DNA of 42,537 nucleotides, taken from NCBI RefSeq assembly GCF_000955805.1, contig NZ_JYOA01000008.1:1-42537 (forward strand), in the 5' to 3' direction. Source of the DNA: Pseudomonas sp. 21. GTDB lineage: Bacteria > Pseudomonadota > Gammaproteobacteria > Pseudomonadales > Pseudomonadaceae. Under the pieces are notes generated by a model. It made no database searches, was not told the DNA's origin, and saw only the letters and a program-made list of their open reading frames with translations. The position numbers and the translations under genes are program-made. Positions 25,363 to 34,123 of this stretch are shown piece by piece; the first letter of the stretch is position 1; each line of letters starts with the position of its first letter.

Positions 25363-27534
25363 TCAGAAGTTGACGCTCGCCGTCAGGCGAGCCGTGCGCG
25401 GCGCACCCTGGAACAGGTAGCCGTCGCCGAAATATTCACCGACATCGCGCCAGTAGCGCTTGTCGAACAGGTTGTCGACGCTCAGCCGCAGCACGGTCGG
25501 GTAGTCGCCGATACGGGTGCTGAAGCGTGCGCCGGCGTCATACAGGGTGTAGCCGCCGACTTCTACTGCGCCATCACGGTCAGCATATTTGGCGCCGCTG
25601 TAGCGCGCCGCGCCCAGCAGCGAAAGCCCCGGCACTTCGGCCAACGCGTAGTCCGCCTGCAGGCTCGCGCGCAGGCGCGGGACGTTGATCGCCTGGTGGC
25701 CTTCGTAGTCGTCGGTACCGCTGTTCACCACCCGCGAGCGGATCGCCGCGAGGCTGCCGCTCAATTGCAGCGCGGAGGTTACCCGGCCACTGGCGGACAA
25801 CTCCAGCCCGCTGTTCTTCTGTTGGCCCTGCTGCACGTAGGTGAAGCTGCCGTCGCCGTTGGGGCGGGCGAACTGGTAGGCCTGGTGGATCTGGAACAGC
25901 GCGGCGCTCCAGTCGAAGCCGGGCAGTTCCTGCTTGATGCCGAACTCGACCTGGCGCGAGGAGGTGGGCGCCAGGGTGTCGCCGGCGTTGCTGGCGAACC
26001 AGGGTGCCTCGCCCCCCAGGGACAGGCCCTTGCTGTAGCTGCCGTAGATCGAGATATCCGCGCGGGGCTTGAAGATCACCGCGCCATTGGGCAGGAACTC
26101 CGAGCGGCGGGTATGCCGGGTGGTGTCGCCTTCGCTGTCGAAGGTGCGTTCGTCCAGGCGCACCTGGCGGCCGCCCAGCACGACCTGCCATTGGTCATTC
26201 AGTGAGACACGGTCGCTGGCGAACAGGCCGTACTGGCGGCTGTCGAGGTGGCGGTAGCTGTGGCCGGGCTCGCCGTCGAAAGGCTCCACCGCGCCGATGC
26301 CGCTGTAGATGTTGCCGGTGCCGACCCATTCGTTGAGCTCCGGGCGGCTGTCCAGCACGCGGCGGAAGGCCGAGGTGCCGACGGTCAGTTCGTGGCGTAG
26401 CCAGCCGGTGGCGAACTGGCCGTGCAGGGCGGCCTCCAGCTCGTCGTTGCGGCGGGTGTCGTCGGGGCTGCGGAAGTCGTAGAGGTCGTAGTCGCCTTCG
26501 GGGCTGAAGTAGTTGGGCACTGCCGAGTCGGCGCAGCTGGCGGCGCCGTAGCAGCCCCAGGGGAAGGCGCTGTAGTCGTCGATCACCACCTTGCTGCGCG
26601 AGGCGCTGAGGGTGCCGGTCCAGGCGTCGTCGAAGCGGTATTCGAAGCGGGTGTTGAGGTTCAGCGATTCGATGCGCACCGGGTCGGCCCAGCTCTGGTA
26701 GCCGAGGCGGTCGTGCGGGTCGATGCCGTGGGGCAGCTGCGTGCCGCCGAGCAACTGGTAGCCGGGTGCCGAGGGCTGGCGACGGTTCTGGTATTCGGCG
26801 TCGAACTGCCAGAGGGCGTTGGGCGAGAGGTTCCAGTCCAGCGCCAGGGAGGCGAAATCGCGTTGGCCGTCGGTGTGGTCGATGTAGGAGCGCAGATCGT
26901 CGTGGGCGAGGTTCACTCGCACGCCGACGGTCTGCTCGCTGCCGAGCCAGGCACCGACGTCGGTGGCGACGTAGCGGCCGCCTTCATCATCGGTGCCCAG
27001 CGTCACCGAGCGCACATCCTGCGGGCGCTTGGTGACGTAGTTGATCACGCCACCGGGCTCGGACACGCCGCTCTGCAGGCCGGACAAGCCCTTGAGCACT
27101 TCGACCTGCTCCTTGTTTTCCAGCGCCACGTTCTGCTCGCCGGTGATGGTGCGGCCGTTGATCTTGTAGCTGCTGGCGGCGTTGAGCGAGTAGCCGCGGA
27201 TCTCGAAGTTCTCGTAGTAGCCCACCGGTGCGTAGGCCTCGCCGGTGGAGGCGTCGTTCTTCAGCACGTCGCTGAGCAGGCGCGCCTGCTGGTCCTTGAG
27301 CAGGGCCTGGTTGAACACCGAGATGGACGCCGGCGTGTCCAGCAGCGGGGCTTCGCCGAAGCCGCCGACCGAGGCGCGATTGCTCGCGTAACTCTCGGTG
27401 TCATGGCCGATCACCGTCACGGTGTCCAGGGTCGTGGTGTCCTCGGCGTGGCCGGGGCCGCTGGCCAGCAGCACGGCCAGGGTCAGCAGGCTGAGGGGGA
27501 ATCGCGTGCGCGCGGGGCGCGGCAGGTACTGCAT
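25363..27534 (-). CDS. TonB-dependent receptor of the vitamin-type operon
   Basis: A 723-aa outer-membrane receptor with signal peptide (cleavage near GHA-E at about 30), TonB-box-like LDTVTVIG, plug domain (DTPASISVFNQALLKDQQ, FEIRGYSLNAASSYKINGR, VEVLKGLSGLQSGVSEPGGVINYVTKRP) and a barrel ending RTARLTASVNF. By sequence it falls with FhuE/FpvA-like receptors, so automatic annotation would call it a siderophore receptor. No siderophore genes are nearby, and it sits between rhodanese and PnuC genes, so uptake of a vitamin-like compound is more likely. A pair of cysteines (WGCYGAASCADS) probably makes a disulfide in an outer loop. CAGGAG precedes the ATG. A 112-base gap with a GGGGC..GCCCC hairpin separates it from the rhodanese gene. 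Confidence 0.87.
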   Translation of the reverse strand: MQYLPRPARTRFPLSLLTLAVLLASGPGHAEDTTTLDTVTVIGHDTESYASNRASVGGFGEAPLLDTPASISVFNQALLKDQQARLLSDVLKNDASTGEAYAPVGYYENFEIRGYSLNAASSYKINGRTITGEQNVALENKEQVEVLKGLSGLQSGVSEPGGVINYVTKRPQDVRSVTLGTDDEGGRYVATDVGAWLGSEQTVGVRVNLAHDDLRSYIDHTDGQRDFASLALDWNLSPNALWQFDAEYQNRRQPSAPGYQLLGGTQLPHGIDPHDRLGYQSWADPVRIESLNLNTRFEYRFDDAWTGTLSASRSKVVIDDYSAFPWGCYGAASCADSAVPNYFSPEGDYDLYDFRSPDDTRRNDELEAALHGQFATGWLRHELTVGTSAFRRVLDSRPELNEWVGTGNIYSGIGAVEPFDGEPGHSYRHLDSRQYGLFASDRVSLNDQWQVVLGGRQVRLDERTFDSEGDTTRHTRRSEFLPNGAVIFKPRADISIYGSYSKGLSLGGEAPWFASNAGDTLAPTSSRQVEFGIKQELPGFDWSAALFQIHQAYQFARPNGDGSFTYVQQGQQKNSGLELSASGRVTSALQLSGSLAAIRSRVVNSGTDDYEGHQAINVPRLRASLQADYALAEVPGLSLLGAARYSGAKYADRDGAVEVGGYTLYDAGARFSTRIGDYPTVLRLSVDNLFDKRYWRDVGEYFGDGYLFQGAPRTARLTASVNF

Positions 27535-27646
27535 GGAACGCTCCTGAAGATCGCCGGGGCGTGCGCCGGGAATGCACGGGGCCGAGCCCCTCCCGCGCGA
27601 AACGGATGGCCTTGGATGTGAAACGCGAGTGCCCGCGAACGGGCGG

Positions 27647-28522
27647 TCAGGCCGGAGCTGCTCCGGTGGTCAATGGCAGGGTCGGCTCTGCGGCCCACTC
27701 CTGCAGCGAGCCGTCGTAGATCGCGACCCGCGTTTCCCCGGCCAGCGTCAGCGCCAGGGCCAGGGCGGCGGCGGAGATGCCGCCGCCGCAGTACAGCAAC
27801 AGCGGTGGCTCGGCCTGGCGCAGCCCGGCCAGGGCTTCCCCCAGCGCCGCACCGCGCCGGTAGCGGCCGTCGTCGTCGAACAGGCTGCGCGCGGGCAGGT
27901 TGCTGCTGCCGGGGATGTGCCCACGGCGGGCGTAACGGGTGACGGCGCTGCCGTCGAAGAGGGCGGCGGACAGGGCGCAGACCAGCGTGCCTTCAGCTTC
28001 GCCTGCTACGACTTTTTCAACACCCTGGCGGTCGATCCAGAAGCCGTCCCGGTACTGCGCCGGGGCTGACAGTGCCCCGGTTGCCGCCTCTGAAGATCCG
28101 CCTTGTTCCAGCGAATATCCGGCGGCGATCCAGGCACGTAGTCCACCATCCAGCACGGCTGCGTCAATGCCCAGGCTGCGCAGCATCCACCACAGGCGGG
28201 CGGCCCAGAAACCGTCGCTGCGGTCATGGATCACGATCAGCGAATCGTCGTGAAGGCCGAGCTTTCGCAGGGCATCCTTCGCCCGTTGCGGATCAGGTAG
28301 GGCGAAGCTGAAGGACGCCTGTGGATCGGCCAGATCGCCGAGCAGATCGGCATGGCGCGCTCCGCGAATGTGTCCGGCAAGCCAGCCGGCGTGGCCGCTC
28401 TCGACGCGGTAGTCGCCGTCGAACTCGGGGGCGGCCAGCTCCACGCTGGCGTCCAGCAGGCACAGGCGCGGGTCGTCCAGAGTGGCGGCCAACCAGTCGA
28501 CTGTGACGAGAGGTTCGTTCAT
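27647..28522 (-). CDS. Two-domain rhodanese-like sulfurtransferase
   Basis: A 291-aa thiosulfate/3-mercaptopyruvate sulfurtransferase-like protein. The N-terminal domain is inactive (GHIRGARHADLLGDLAD, residues about 50-66). The C-terminal domain carries Cys245 in the loop LLYCGGGISA, where typical enzymes have CGSGVTA or CRxGxT, so the substrate pocket is neutral. It has no signal peptide and should act in the cytoplasm. The ATG lies one base after the kinase stop, showing tight operon membership. In a thiamine-related pathway it could donate sulfur for the thiazole part, but this is inference. Confidence 0.87.
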   Translation of the reverse strand: MNEPLVTVDWLAATLDDPRLCLLDASVELAAPEFDGDYRVESGHAGWLAGHIRGARHADLLGDLADPQASFSFALPDPQRAKDALRKLGLHDDSLIVIHDRSDGFWAARLWWMLRSLGIDAAVLDGGLRAWIAAGYSLEQGGSSEAATGALSAPAQYRDGFWIDRQGVEKVVAGEAEGTLVCALSAALFDGSAVTRYARRGHIPGSSNLPARSLFDDDGRYRRGAALGEALAGLRQAEPPLLLYCGGGISAAALALALTLAGETRVAIYDGSLQEWAAEPTLPLTTGAAPA

Positions 28523-28523
28523 C

Positions 28524-29669
28524 TCAGTTCACCTTCGCGGCCAGTTGGCGAATGTGATTGAACAAGCGCTGGCCTTCGGCTTCGAGGAACCAGCGGGTGT
28601 GGCCGATCAGGTAGTTGTCGTAGGCCAGTGAGGCGCTCTCGGCCGAGCCGAGGATGCCGTGGAAGTAGATGACTTCGGACAGCGCGAAATCCGCGTGCAC
28701 CAGCGGTAGCAGCGCCGCCAGTGCAAGCAGGTCGTCGCGGCTCAGCGGGCGCACGCTGGCATAGCCTTGCAGCAGGGCGTCCAGCGCATCCAGGTCGGCG
28801 ACGGCAGCGCGGCCCTGGTCCAGCTCCAGCCAGGGCACCAGGTTGCGCTCGATGGCGGTCGCCAGGTCGAACAACGCATAGCTGCGGTCGCTCAGGCCGA
28901 AGTCCAGCACCGAGACTACCTGCGCGTGCGGGCCGTCTTCGCTCCATAGCAGGTTGGAGGCATGCCAGTCGTTGTGGGTCCACAGCGCCGGCTGGCGTTG
29001 CAGGTAGGGCAACAGTTCGCGTTGCAGCGGCAGGTGCAGGTCGCTCAGGGTTTCCTTCCACGGGCGCGCCTGCAGGTAGTCGGCGAGGGCGGGCGCCTGC
29101 TCGAAAGTCGCTTCGATGGCGGCGAGCGGGTCCGGCGCGCCAAACAGTTTCAGGTTGCTCAGCAGTACGCCGGCGCTGCGCGAGGGGGCGTCGAAGCCTT
29201 CGGCGGCGCGGTGCAGTTTCGCCAGGGCGGCGCCGGCGGCAAAGGCGTGGGCGTTGTGCAGGAAGGGCGTCCAGGACAGTGCGTCGCGGTAGAGGTCCAG
29301 GCCTTGGGCCTTCTCGTGGACTTCATAGGTCCAGCCGTCCCGTTCGATGGCGCTGCGGCCCAGCCGATCGCGCAGTACCTGCGCCACGGGCGCGCCGCGG
29401 CGGGCCAGGTGAGCGAGGAAGGCGTGCTCTTCCGCCAGCCAGTCAGCGCTGCGCACGCTGGGGTGGTGGCGCTTGACGAACAGCGGGCCGCTGGCGCTCT
29501 CCACCAGTGCGGCGGCGGAGAAGGGCCGCGGGCTGTGCCAGGTCAGGCGGGCTTCGGCGCCGGCCTGCGGGAAGTCTTGCAGCAGCGCGGCGACCTCCGC
29601 TTCGGTCAGCGCGGGCCAGTCGGCTTCCACCGGCTCCAGGCCCATGCCATGGCTCAGGCGTTTCGTCAT
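28524..29669 (-). CDS. APH/ChoK-type small-molecule kinase
   Basis: A 381-aa kinase of the aminoglycoside phosphotransferase/choline kinase fold. ATP-binding Lys66 (LFVKRHH), the catalytic loop THNDWHASNLL (231-241; Asp234 is the general base) and VLDFGLSD (Asp256, Mg2+ ligand) are all present. The group includes bacterial thiamine kinase and homoserine kinase II. Its start overlaps the stop of the THI5-like gene by four bases (ATGA). With a PnuC transporter in the same operon, a trapping role is likely: phosphorylating the imported compound so that it stays inside. Resistance to an antibiotic is unlikely in this context. Confidence 0.82.
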   Translation of the reverse strand: MTKRLSHGMGLEPVEADWPALTEAEVAALLQDFPQAGAEARLTWHSPRPFSAAALVESASGPLFVKRHHPSVRSADWLAEEHAFLAHLARRGAPVAQVLRDRLGRSAIERDGWTYEVHEKAQGLDLYRDALSWTPFLHNAHAFAAGAALAKLHRAAEGFDAPSRSAGVLLSNLKLFGAPDPLAAIEATFEQAPALADYLQARPWKETLSDLHLPLQRELLPYLQRQPALWTHNDWHASNLLWSEDGPHAQVVSVLDFGLSDRSYALFDLATAIERNLVPWLELDQGRAAVADLDALDALLQGYASVRPLSRDDLLALAALLPLVHADFALSEVIYFHGILGSAESASLAYDNYLIGHTRWFLEAEGQRLFNHIRQLAAKVN

Positions 29670-30586
29670 GCTGGGTTCTCCACTTGCCAGGCATTGCTGG
29701 TGGCGCCGCGCCAGACGTCGGGGTCGCGCAGCACACCGTATTCATGCAGCCACTGGGCATAGGGCTGCAGCAGTTCTTCGCGCTGTTCGCCCCAGCGGCC
29801 CTGATGCAGCCAGCTGGGCGCGATGCGCCGCAGGGATTCTGCCAGCATCTGCCGGGGAAAGTAGGGAATGGTGCGTTCGTAGACCGGTAGTGCGGCCTCT
29901 GGCTCCGCTGCTGCGGCGAGAAAACCTCGCGCGGTGACCGCGAGGAAACGCCGGGCGATGTCGGGGTTGGCATCGAGCCAGTCCTCTCGCGCGCCCAGCA
30001 GGTAGCTGTGGTAGGGCGGGGCGCCGATCTCGTCCACCGGCAGCACCACGCGGCGTTCATCGGCGATGGGGCTTGGCAGCAGCGCTTCCCAGGCCCAGTA
30101 GCCGCCGAAGCTGGCATCGGCGAGGCCGGCGGCCAGGTCTTCCGGGCGCAATTCGCGGAAGCCGGCGTCCACCAGTTGCACCGCATCCGGGTCGCCGCCA
30201 TCGCGGGACACCAGGTGGCGCACCATGGCCAGGCCGCGCGGCGTCGGGTTGAGCGCCAGGCGCTTGCCCTGCAGGTCGCGGGGGCGGCGGATGCCGCTGT
30301 CGGTGAGGGTCTGGATCGATTCCAGGCCGCGATGGTTGATGGCGGCCACGCCGATCAGTGGCTGGCCGAGTTCGCGGCGTACCAGCAGGCGATTGCTGGG
30401 GAACACGCCGAACGCAGCGGCGCCGCGCATCAGGTGGTCGAGGGTGTCGCCATGGTAGGGGTCGTGCACCACCAGTTCCACGTCCAGCCCCGCGTCGCGG
30501 TACCAGCCGCGTTCACGGGCGAGGTAGAAACCGGCCGAATTGGGCCAGGGGTGGAAGTATTCGAGCATGACCCGCAAGGCAAACAT
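29666..30586 (-). CDS. NMT1/THI5-like protein without signal peptide
   Basis: A 306-aa protein with the fold of the ThiY/SsuA/THI5 group: NSAGFYLARERGWYRDAGLDVEL (residues about 16-38), FGVFPSNRLLVRRELGQPLIGVAAINH, and LQGKRLALNPTPRGLAMVRHL. Relatives are either ABC binding proteins or the eukaryotic-type HMP-phosphate synthase. No signal peptide or lipobox is visible at the N-terminus (MFALRVMLEYFHPWPN), and no ABC permease or ATPase lies in the operon. By hand alignment to yeast Thi5, the Lys62 and His66 positions are not conserved (FPSNR here) and the cysteine cluster is missing, so HMP synthesis by that route is unlikely. It is first in the operon. Confidence 0.8.
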   Translation of the reverse strand: MFALRVMLEYFHPWPNSAGFYLARERGWYRDAGLDVELVVHDPYHGDTLDHLMRGAAAFGVFPSNRLLVRRELGQPLIGVAAINHRGLESIQTLTDSGIRRPRDLQGKRLALNPTPRGLAMVRHLVSRDGGDPDAVQLVDAGFRELRPEDLAAGLADASFGGYWAWEALLPSPIADERRVVLPVDEIGAPPYHSYLLGAREDWLDANPDIARRFLAVTARGFLAAAAEPEAALPVYERTIPYFPRQMLAESLRRIAPSWLHQGRWGEQREELLQPYAQWLHEYGVLRDPDVWRGATSNAWQVENPA

Positions 30587-30651
30587 GGAACCTTTCTCCG
30601 ATACGGCCAGCGGCCGGCGACTGCGATGGGGCGTATTGAAGGGGAGGCCAT

Positions 30652-30665
30652 TTGGTATATACCAA
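30652..30665. promoter_or_regulatory. Operator-like palindrome TTGGTATATACCAA
   Basis: A perfect 14-bp palindrome 66 bases upstream of the THI5-like gene. GGTATATACC fits the GT-N-TA-N-AC core bound by HutC-subfamily GntR regulators. Its TATATA centre may also be the -10 element for the minus-strand operon, so binding would block transcription. The operon's own GntR protein (24011-24748) is the obvious candidate. Confidence 0.72.
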
Positions 30666-30769
30666 TATGATTTTCACTGGTTTTTATAATCGCATGGAAT
30701 AAAAGGGCTATCGGCGGGCTGAGCGAAACCTGCAGGACACGGAAACGGAGAATTTCGCTCGAATCGCTC

Positions 30770-30785
30770 TGGCGCGGGCGTCGCA
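30770..30785 (+). promoter_or_regulatory. Weak sigma-54-like promoter before the activator gene
   Basis: TGGCGC-N5-TCGCA has the correct 10-base spacing between GG and GC, but one mismatch in each box. The start would be near 30797, 80 bases before the activator ATG. It could reflect autoactivation. The quality is far below the promoters at 41125 and 41326. Confidence 0.25.
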
Positions 30786-30822
30786 GGTTATGACCTCATG
30801 CGATTTAGATATTTATGGTTAT

Positions 30823-30852
30823 AAGAAGTCGGCGATAAAGTAACGACTTCTT
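30823..30852 (+). promoter_or_regulatory. Inverted repeat just before the sigma-54 activator gene
   Basis: AAGAAGTCG-N12-CGACTTCTT, a perfect 9-bp inverted repeat ending 24 bases before the ATG at 30877. It could be an operator for a repressor or activator of the gene, or an RNA hairpin in the leader. Confidence 0.5.
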
Positions 30853-30876
30853 CTAAGTCACGGCGCAAGCAGGACC

Positions 30877-31953
<1,077 letters not shown>

Positions 31954-33093
31954 TCAGTCGCGGCGGCGCCGGCGCGCACTGGCCGCGGCAACATCCCGGC
32001 GCAGCAGCGGCAGCAGTTCCTCGCCCAGGTGGATCGCCTCTTCCAGGTGCGGGTAGCCGGAGAGGATGAAGGTATCCACGCCCAACTGGTGATACTCCTC
32101 GATGCGCTCGGCGACTTCCGCGTAACTCCCTACCAGCGCCGTACCCGCGCCACCGCGCACCAGGCCGACACCGGCCCAGAGGTTGGGTGACACTTCCAGG
32201 TCGCGCACGCCATGGGCGCGGCCCTGGGTCAGGCTGATCTGTCGCGATTGCCCCACCGATTCGTAAGCCGCCAGTTGCTGTTGGGCGCGCTCGATGGCGT
32301 CGCGCGGAATCTCCTCCAGCAGGCGCCCGACGTGGGCCCAGGCCTGGCGCGAGTCCGCGGCGGCGAACACGTGCAGGCGCAGGCCGAAGCGCAGCTCGCG
32401 GCCATGGGCGGCGGCCAGTTCGCGCAGGCGCAGGATGCGCTCGCGGATCATCGCCGGCGGTTCGCCCCACATCAGGTAGCTCTGCGCGTGGCTGGCGGCG
32501 ATGCGTTCGGCCACGTCCGAGGCGCCGCCGAAGCAGATCGGCGGCAGCGTCGCCTCGCGCGCAATGGGCACCGGGCTGCCGGTGCGGTAGTGCCGCCCGT
32601 GGTGCTCGCGCCCGGCCCAGGTGGCGCGGAACACGTCGAGGAATTCGGCGCCGCGGGCGTAGCGCTCGTCGTGTTCGAGGAAGTCGCCCAGGGCGCGCTG
32701 CTCGAAGCGGCTGGAGCCGCTGACCAGGTGCAGCAGCAGGCGGTTGTCGCTGAGCTGTTGCAGGGTGGCGGCCTTGTGCGCGGTGTAGGCGGGCAGCTCG
32801 ACGCCGGGACGCAGGGTCAGCAGGAACTTCAGCCGGCGTACTTCCTGGACCATCAGCGCGACGATCAGCCAGGGGTCTTCGAAGCCGCTGGCGGTGGGCA
32901 CCATGATGCCGTCGAAGGCCGCCTGCTCGGCGGCGCGCACCACCTGGCGCAGGTAGTCGAGGGTCGGCGCGCGCTCGCCCTGCTGGAACAGCCCGACCTT
33001 GGGCAGGCCGCTGCTGGTGAGGTGGTGACCGTCGCCGTTGGTGGGCAGGAACCAGTCGATCTCGATGCTTCGGGCTTTGGGTTCAGCGGCCAA
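31954..33093 (-). CDS. ssuD: SsuD-type FMNH2-dependent alkanesulfonate monooxygenase
   Basis: A 379-aa luciferase-like monooxygenase, the usual SsuD length. It uses reduced FMN and oxygen to split the C-S bond of alkanesulfonates, releasing sulfite and an aldehyde. Visible SsuD marks are IDWFLPTNGDGHHL at the start, FDGIMVPTASGFEDPWLIVALM, FLLTLRPGVELPAYTAHKAATLQQLS, RLLLHLVSGSS and the C-terminal LVGSYAEVAERIEEYHQLGVDTFILSGYPHLEEA. The start is set at TTG 33093, with AAGGA eight bases upstream; the open frame runs 50 codons further but that part is a shadow of the neighbour. It overlaps the preceding gene by 11 bases. It is the last gene of the seven-gene operon. No SsuE-type reductase is encoded nearby. 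Confidence 0.88.
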   Translation of the reverse strand: MAAEPKARSIEIDWFLPTNGDGHHLTSSGLPKVGLFQQGERAPTLDYLRQVVRAAEQAAFDGIMVPTASGFEDPWLIVALMVQEVRRLKFLLTLRPGVELPAYTAHKAATLQQLSDNRLLLHLVSGSSRFEQRALGDFLEHDERYARGAEFLDVFRATWAGREHHGRHYRTGSPVPIAREATLPPICFGGASDVAERIAASHAQSYLMWGEPPAMIRERILRLRELAAAHGRELRFGLRLHVFAAADSRQAWAHVGRLLEEIPRDAIERAQQQLAAYESVGQSRQISLTQGRAHGVRDLEVSPNLWAGVGLVRGGAGTALVGSYAEVAERIEEYHQLGVDTFILSGYPHLEEAIHLGEELLPLLRRDVAAASARRRRRD

Positions 33094-34123
33094 TCCGGGT
33101 GTCCTTTTCAGCTTCGTTTTGCAGCAGCGGCAGGACCCGTTCGCCGAAGCGCAGGACCTCGCGCACCGCGTTGGGCGCCTGCAGGATGACCTGCTCAAGG
33201 CCGGCGCCGTGCAGCTCGCGCAGGCGGCTGGCGACCTGGGCATGGCTGCCCACCAGCACGGGCGATTCGCCGGGCGCCGGCAGCCACAGGTTGGGGTGGA
33301 TTTCGCTGCGCCGGGCGGGGTGCCCGGCGCGCTCGGCGAGCAGTTCGATCACGCGCGCATCGGCGCGACGGCGCTTGCCCCTGGCCGGTGCGGCGAAAGC
33401 CTGCGCCTGCCGGGCGGCCTCGTCCCAGGCCTGCTCCTCGCTGTCGCGGGCGATGATGCCGAAGCTGGCGACATGGCTTAGCGGCCGGCCGACACGGCGC
33501 GCGGCCTGATTCAGGCGCGCGATGGTTTCGCCCAGCTGTGCGACGCTGCCGCCCTGCACCACGCAGACGTCCGCGCGGCTGGCGATACGCTCGGCGCCGA
33601 GTGTCTCGTCCAGCAGCAGCGGCGTGGGCGGCAGGTTGCGCAGGCCAAGGCCGGCGTTCTCCAGCTGGAAGTAGCGGCCGTTGTGGTCCAGCGGCGTGGC
33701 CGGGGCGTGCAGCAGGCGTTGCAGGATGTCGAGGAACTCGTCGATGCGTTCGTGGCGCTGGTCGCGGTTGAGCAGCTCGCCGAAAGCGCGGCGCAGGCTG
33801 CCGCGATCGCTGTCCGGGAGGTGCAGGCGCACGCGCCCGGCGGACAGCGATTGCAGGCTCTGCAGGGTGGTCGCCAGCGCGGCCGGGAGCATGGCTTCCG
33901 CCGGCAGGCTCAGGGTCAGCCCGAGGCGCCGGGTATGCGCGCACAAGGCGGCGGCGACCATCAGGCTGTCCGGCTGGCTGGGCCCGCCGGGCAGGTAGAG
34001 GTCGTCGAAGCCGGCGTATTCCACGGCCTGGGCCAGTTGCACCCATTCCGAGGGTTGCGCCTGCCAGTCCAGGCCGCGCCGGGTGCCGCTGGCGCAGAGC
34101 TTCCAGGCGAAGCGCAGGCTCAT
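33083..34123 (-). CDS. Luciferase-like monooxygenase, SsuD/MsuD-related
   Basis: A 346-aa member of the luciferase-like flavin monooxygenase family. It opens with FAWKLCASGTRRG and EWVQLAQAVEYAGFDDLYLPGGPSQPDSLMVAAALCAHTRRLGLTLSLP, and ends with LVGSHAQVASRLRELHGAGLEQVILQAPNAVREVLRFGERVLPLL, the same barrel end as SsuD. It is shorter than SsuD and the N-terminal strand differs, so the substrate is probably another sulfonate or sulfone. It overlaps its upstream neighbour by four bases (ATGA) and the ssuD-like gene by 11. Soluble and cytoplasmic. The exact reaction is not known. Confidence 0.82.
   Translation of the reverse strand: MSLRFAWKLCASGTRRGLDWQAQPSEWVQLAQAVEYAGFDDLYLPGGPSQPDSLMVAAALCAHTRRLGLTLSLPAEAMLPAALATTLQSLQSLSAGRVRLHLPDSDRGSLRRAFGELLNRDQRHERIDEFLDILQRLLHAPATPLDHNGRYFQLENAGLGLRNLPPTPLLLDETLGAERIASRADVCVVQGGSVAQLGETIARLNQAARRVGRPLSHVASFGIIARDSEEQAWDEAARQAQAFAAPARGKRRRADARVIELLAERAGHPARRSEIHPNLWLPAPGESPVLVGSHAQVASRLRELHGAGLEQVILQAPNAVREVLRFGERVLPLLQNEAEKDTRIGR

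Noticed and set aside
28524..29669. Aminoglycoside resistance gene
   Set aside because: The kinase fold fits, but the operon context (PnuC, TonB, rhodanese) points to vitamin or small-molecule phosphorylation.
29666..30586. Eukaryotic-type Thi5 HMP-phosphate synthase
   Set aside because: Hand alignment shows the Lys and His used by yeast Thi5 are replaced and the cysteine cluster is absent.
30587..30660. TPP riboswitch in front of the vitamin-type operon
   Set aside because: No CTGAGA or ACCTGATC-type THI-box cores are present; the region holds a GntR-type palindrome instead.
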